Origin: Magnetococcales bacterium
Lineage (GTDB): Bacteria; Pseudomonadota; Magnetococcia; Magnetococcales; DC0425bin3
Assembly: GCA_015229045.1 (NCBI GenBank)
Contig: JADGCJ010000076.1
Location: forward strand, 1-14,642
Direction of reading: 5' to 3'
Length of the DNA stretch: 14,642 bases
The number at the start of each line of letters is the position of its first letter. The stretch's first letter is position 1. Positions 12,862-14,642 of this stretch are shown here, one piece after another. The notes beneath the pieces are model-generated. The model made no database searches. It was given only the letters and a program-made list of their open reading frames with translations, and was not told the origin of the DNA. The position numbers and the translations under genes were made by a program.

Positions 12862-13947
12862 ATGGAACCGGTTGACGACATCACCATCGAAAAAATATTG
12901 GATCAGTACGAGGAGCGGCGTACCATCTACGCGGATTTCATGAACCGCCAGGTGACCCTCCTCCAGGAGTTTTTGCAGGAGAACGGCCCAAAGACCTACG
13001 ACATCATCGGGCGGGTCAAGGAACGCGAAGCCCTCCGCCGCAAGCTCCTGGAATCGGCGAACAAAATCACCAAACTCGACGATGTGACCGATCTGGTCGG
13101 TATCCGTATCGTCACCTACTTCGAGGAGGAGGTGGAACAGGTCGCCGAGGTGATTCGCAAGGAGTTCAAGATCAACGAATCCTATATCGTCGATCGCGGT
13201 GAGCTGCTGGATCCGGAGCGCTTCGGCTATCGTTCCCGCTTTTATGTCGTCGGGCTGCTGGATGACCGGCTGCGCCTGATCGAGTATAAACGTTTCAAGG
13301 GGTTCCAGGCCGAGATCCAGGTACGCTCGCTCCTGCAACAGGCCTGGGCCGAGCTGGAACGCGAACTGGGCTATACCAGTCGGGATCTCTTTCCCAAGGA
13401 GCGGCGGCGGCACTTTTCCCGGGTGGCGGCGCTGCTGGAGCTGGCCGACGCCGAACTCAACGGCATCAAACAGTTCATCCGCCCCTATCAGTTGGCGCAA
13501 CGCTCGGAGACCCGCAAGGAGCGCATGACCCCGAATGACTCCTTCGACCACATCTCCCTGACCGATTTCATCCAGGAAAACATCCTCGTCCGGGACCTTG
13601 ACGGCAGCATGGCCACCATTTTTCGTACCGACACCACCTTCAACGAGGCGTTTGTCATGCAGTTGTCGGAAAATCTTGGCCAGTTGGGCATTCGTCATCT
13701 GACGGCCCTGGAAAATGAGCTGCGCTCCCATCGCAAAGCCCTGCTGGGCATTGGCAAACAGATGCGCGACCGCTATGCCGATCGCGAATATGGCTCCCTG
13801 TGGCGGGGTATTTCCATCCTCATCATGTGTTATGCCCTGGCTGCCACCTCCGAAAAAGCGGATCAGCTCCTGACCCACCTGGACAAAACTGCCTTCGGCA
13901 TGCAACTGGAAAAGGGCATTTTCAATGACGATATCGAACGTTGGTAG
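12862..13947 (+). CDS. RelA/SpoT-domain nucleotidyltransferase with extra C-terminal domain
   Basis: A 361-residue protein whose N-terminal two thirds match the RelA/SpoT synthetase fold that transfers pyrophosphate from ATP to GTP/GDP (or, in some relatives, to other acceptors). Seen: GRVKEREALRRK with R51, K53 and K61 as the G-loop basic residues, DDVTDLVGIRIV (73-84), FGYRSRFYVV (121-130), and AEIQVRSLLQQAWAELERELGY with E151 (150-171, quoted in part). The usual Y-x-S-x-H reads YRSRF (F127) and the usual E-H after WAE reads E-R (R167). No hydrolase, TGS or ACT domain is present. Residues about 215-361 are not recognised. ATG 12862 is the only credible start after the predicted promoter; its Shine-Dalgarno is weak. 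Its 3' end overlaps the next gene by 23 bases. Confidence 0.85.
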   Translation: MEPVDDITIEKILDQYEERRTIYADFMNRQVTLLQEFLQENGPKTYDIIGRVKEREALRRKLLESANKITKLDDVTDLVGIRIVTYFEEEVEQVAEVIRKEFKINESYIVDRGELLDPERFGYRSRFYVVGLLDDRLRLIEYKRFKGFQAEIQVRSLLQQAWAELERELGYTSRDLFPKERRRHFSRVAALLELADAELNGIKQFIRPYQLAQRSETRKERMTPNDSFDHISLTDFIQENILVRDLDGSMATIFRTDTTFNEAFVMQLSENLGQLGIRHLTALENELRSHRKALLGIGKQMRDRYADREYGSLWRGISILIMCYALAATSEKADQLLTHLDKTAFGMQLEKGIFNDDIERW

Positions 13948-14464
13948 AGGGGCTGGAGCTGGTGTTGGTATTGGTATTGCCATCGCTCTGAGCCTGCTGC
14001 TGGTCTCTCCAGTCCAGGCGGATCTCTATACCTGCAAGGACAACAAGACAAGCGAAACGGTTTGGCGCAATCGGCCCTGTTCCGGCAACGAGACCCTGGT
14101 GCGCAAAGAGTCCGTGGCCGCACCGCGCAAGGAACCACCCGCCGCCAGCGCCCCGCCCGACGCGAGTCAAACCGCTCATGGCAACCAGGCCGATACCCCA
14201 GCCAGCGCTTCCCAGACCGATTCGCTCATGAAGTATGCCGGTCAACAGGCGACCAGTACCATCGCCAGCGATCCCCGGCTCATGCAGCGAGTCATGGAAC
14301 TCCAAAACGACCCGAGCTTCCGCAGCGTCCTGAACGACAAGGACTTGATCGCCAAAATCCAGTCCGGCAAGGGGTTGGAAGAGCTGGCCAACGACCCCCG
14401 CATCCAGAAATTGATGCAGCACCCCATGGTCCAGGAGCTGAAAGGACGCGCACCGGGGCCGTAA
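13925..14464 (+). CDS. Small exported DUF4124-like protein
   Basis: A 179-residue protein starting inside the end of the RelA/SpoT-like gene, with AAAGGG eight bases before ATG 13925. Residues 1-32 are a signal peptide with an unusually Gly/Ala/Ile-rich core and a likely cut at VQA-D. Residues 33-55 (DLYTCKDNKTSETVWRNRPC, with C37 and C52) resemble the short beta DUF4124 domain found at the N-terminus of many proteobacterial periplasmic proteins. Then comes an Ala/Pro/Ser/Gln linker (about 58-105) and a helical C-terminus with repeated DP turns: SDPRLMQRVM, NDPSFRSVL, NDPRIQKLM. Periplasmic location is likely; function is unknown. The overlap suggests co-transcription with the gene before it. 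Confidence 0.8.
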   Translation: MTISNVGRGAGAGVGIGIAIALSLLLVSPVQADLYTCKDNKTSETVWRNRPCSGNETLVRKESVAAPRKEPPAASAPPDASQTAHGNQADTPASASQTDSLMKYAGQQATSTIASDPRLMQRVMELQNDPSFRSVLNDKDLIAKIQSGKGLEELANDPRIQKLMQHPMVQELKGRAPGP

Positions 14465-14547
14465 CAGCGGTAACATCGATGTCGCGAGGCCTTCCGTTGG
14501 CAGGGGCCTGTCGTGCCTTTGCCTGTGGCGATTGACGCTCTCCTCGT

Positions 14548-14580
14548 TGCGATTGCCGTCGTGACAACAGGGCAATCGCA
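14548..14580 (+). terminator. 10-bp perfect hairpin, possible terminator
   Basis: TGCGATTGCC at 14548-14557 pairs perfectly with GGCAATCGCA at 14571-14580 across a 13-base loop, 83 bp after the DUF4124-like stop. Only TTT follows, so it is a weak intrinsic terminator at best; it could equally protect the mRNA end. Confidence 0.4.
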
Positions 14581-14620
14581 TTTGAAACTGGCACACCCGA
14601 GGCCATGACCGTTTTTTGGC

Positions 14621-14642
14621 ATCGGGGTCCAGGGGGCTGGCT
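14621..14642 (+). repeat. Dispersed repeat, right copy (cut by window end)
   Basis: The final 22 bases are identical to 10263-10284 of the central copy, from ATCGGGG through CCAGGGGGCTGGCT. The AACTATTCAG part found in the other two copies is missing; GTTTTTTGGC precedes it instead. The copy continues beyond the window. Confidence 0.7.

Noticed and set aside
12799..13983. 394-codon open frame on the minus strand opposite the RelA/SpoT-like gene
   Set aside because: It is the codon-position shadow of the RelA/SpoT-like coding sequence and shows no independent domain.

Overview
The window is GC-rich, densely packed bacterial DNA. Gene families, ATGA-type stop/start overlaps, periplasmic signal peptides and lipid A modification genes point to a Gram-negative proteobacterium that uses hydrogen. 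The hairpin-rich dispersed repeat recalls ones I associate with Magnetococcales-like genomes, but that placement is a weak impression and not shown by the sequence. I see no tRNA, rRNA, transposase, integrase, phage gene or CRISPR array.

Layout. (1) 95-1228 (+): a nitronate monooxygenase-type flavoprotein, just downstream of an inverted copy of a dispersed repeat. (2) 5119-1303 (-): a coupled three-gene operon resembling arnT, arnC and the formyltransferase half of arnA, i.e. 4-amino-4-deoxy-arabinose (or related amino sugar) transfer to lipid A or another envelope acceptor. (3) 5310-9117 (+): the hydrogenase maturation operon hypC-hypD-hypE-hypA-hypB. Each gene overlaps the next except at hypD/hypE, where an imperfect 92-bp tandem duplication created a 31-codon chimeric ORF. 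HypB carries a very large His/Asp/Gly insert built from short DNA repeats. (4) 9191-10186 (+): a stand-alone receiver protein and a secreted CAP/SCP-domain protein. (5) 10199-10360: a terminator-like hairpin followed by a repeat with four successive stem-loops. (6) 12547-10444 (-): a three-gene unit of a helical-repeat (TPR-like) protein, a HEPN-like protein with a long acidic/proline-rich tail, and an exported cyclophilin; the second and third genes probably start at TTG. (7) 12862-14464 (+): a RelA/SpoT-type nucleotidyltransferase with an unusual motif set and an unassigned C-terminal region, overlapping a small exported DUF4124-like protein. Another copy of the dispersed repeat begins at 14621 and runs off the window.

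How it fits together. The Hyp proteins build and insert the NiFe(CN)2CO centre of [NiFe]-hydrogenase: HypC/HypD/HypE (with HypF, not in this window) make the Fe(CN)2CO group, and HypA/HypB deliver nickel. The hydrogenase structural genes must lie elsewhere. The arn-like trio covers formylation of the UDP sugar, transfer to undecaprenyl phosphate, and final transfer to the acceptor; the dehydrogenase, aminotransferase and deformylase steps are absent here. The TPR/HEPN/cyclophilin operon and the RelA/SpoT-like gene face away from each other across a 314-bp spacer that holds an 11-bp inverted repeat and a good sigma70-type promoter.

The items I would look at first are the hypD/hypE junction duplication, the TPR-HEPN-cyclophilin unit, and the RelA/SpoT-like protein that lacks two usual histidines. 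I did not find clear evidence for a wholly new system.
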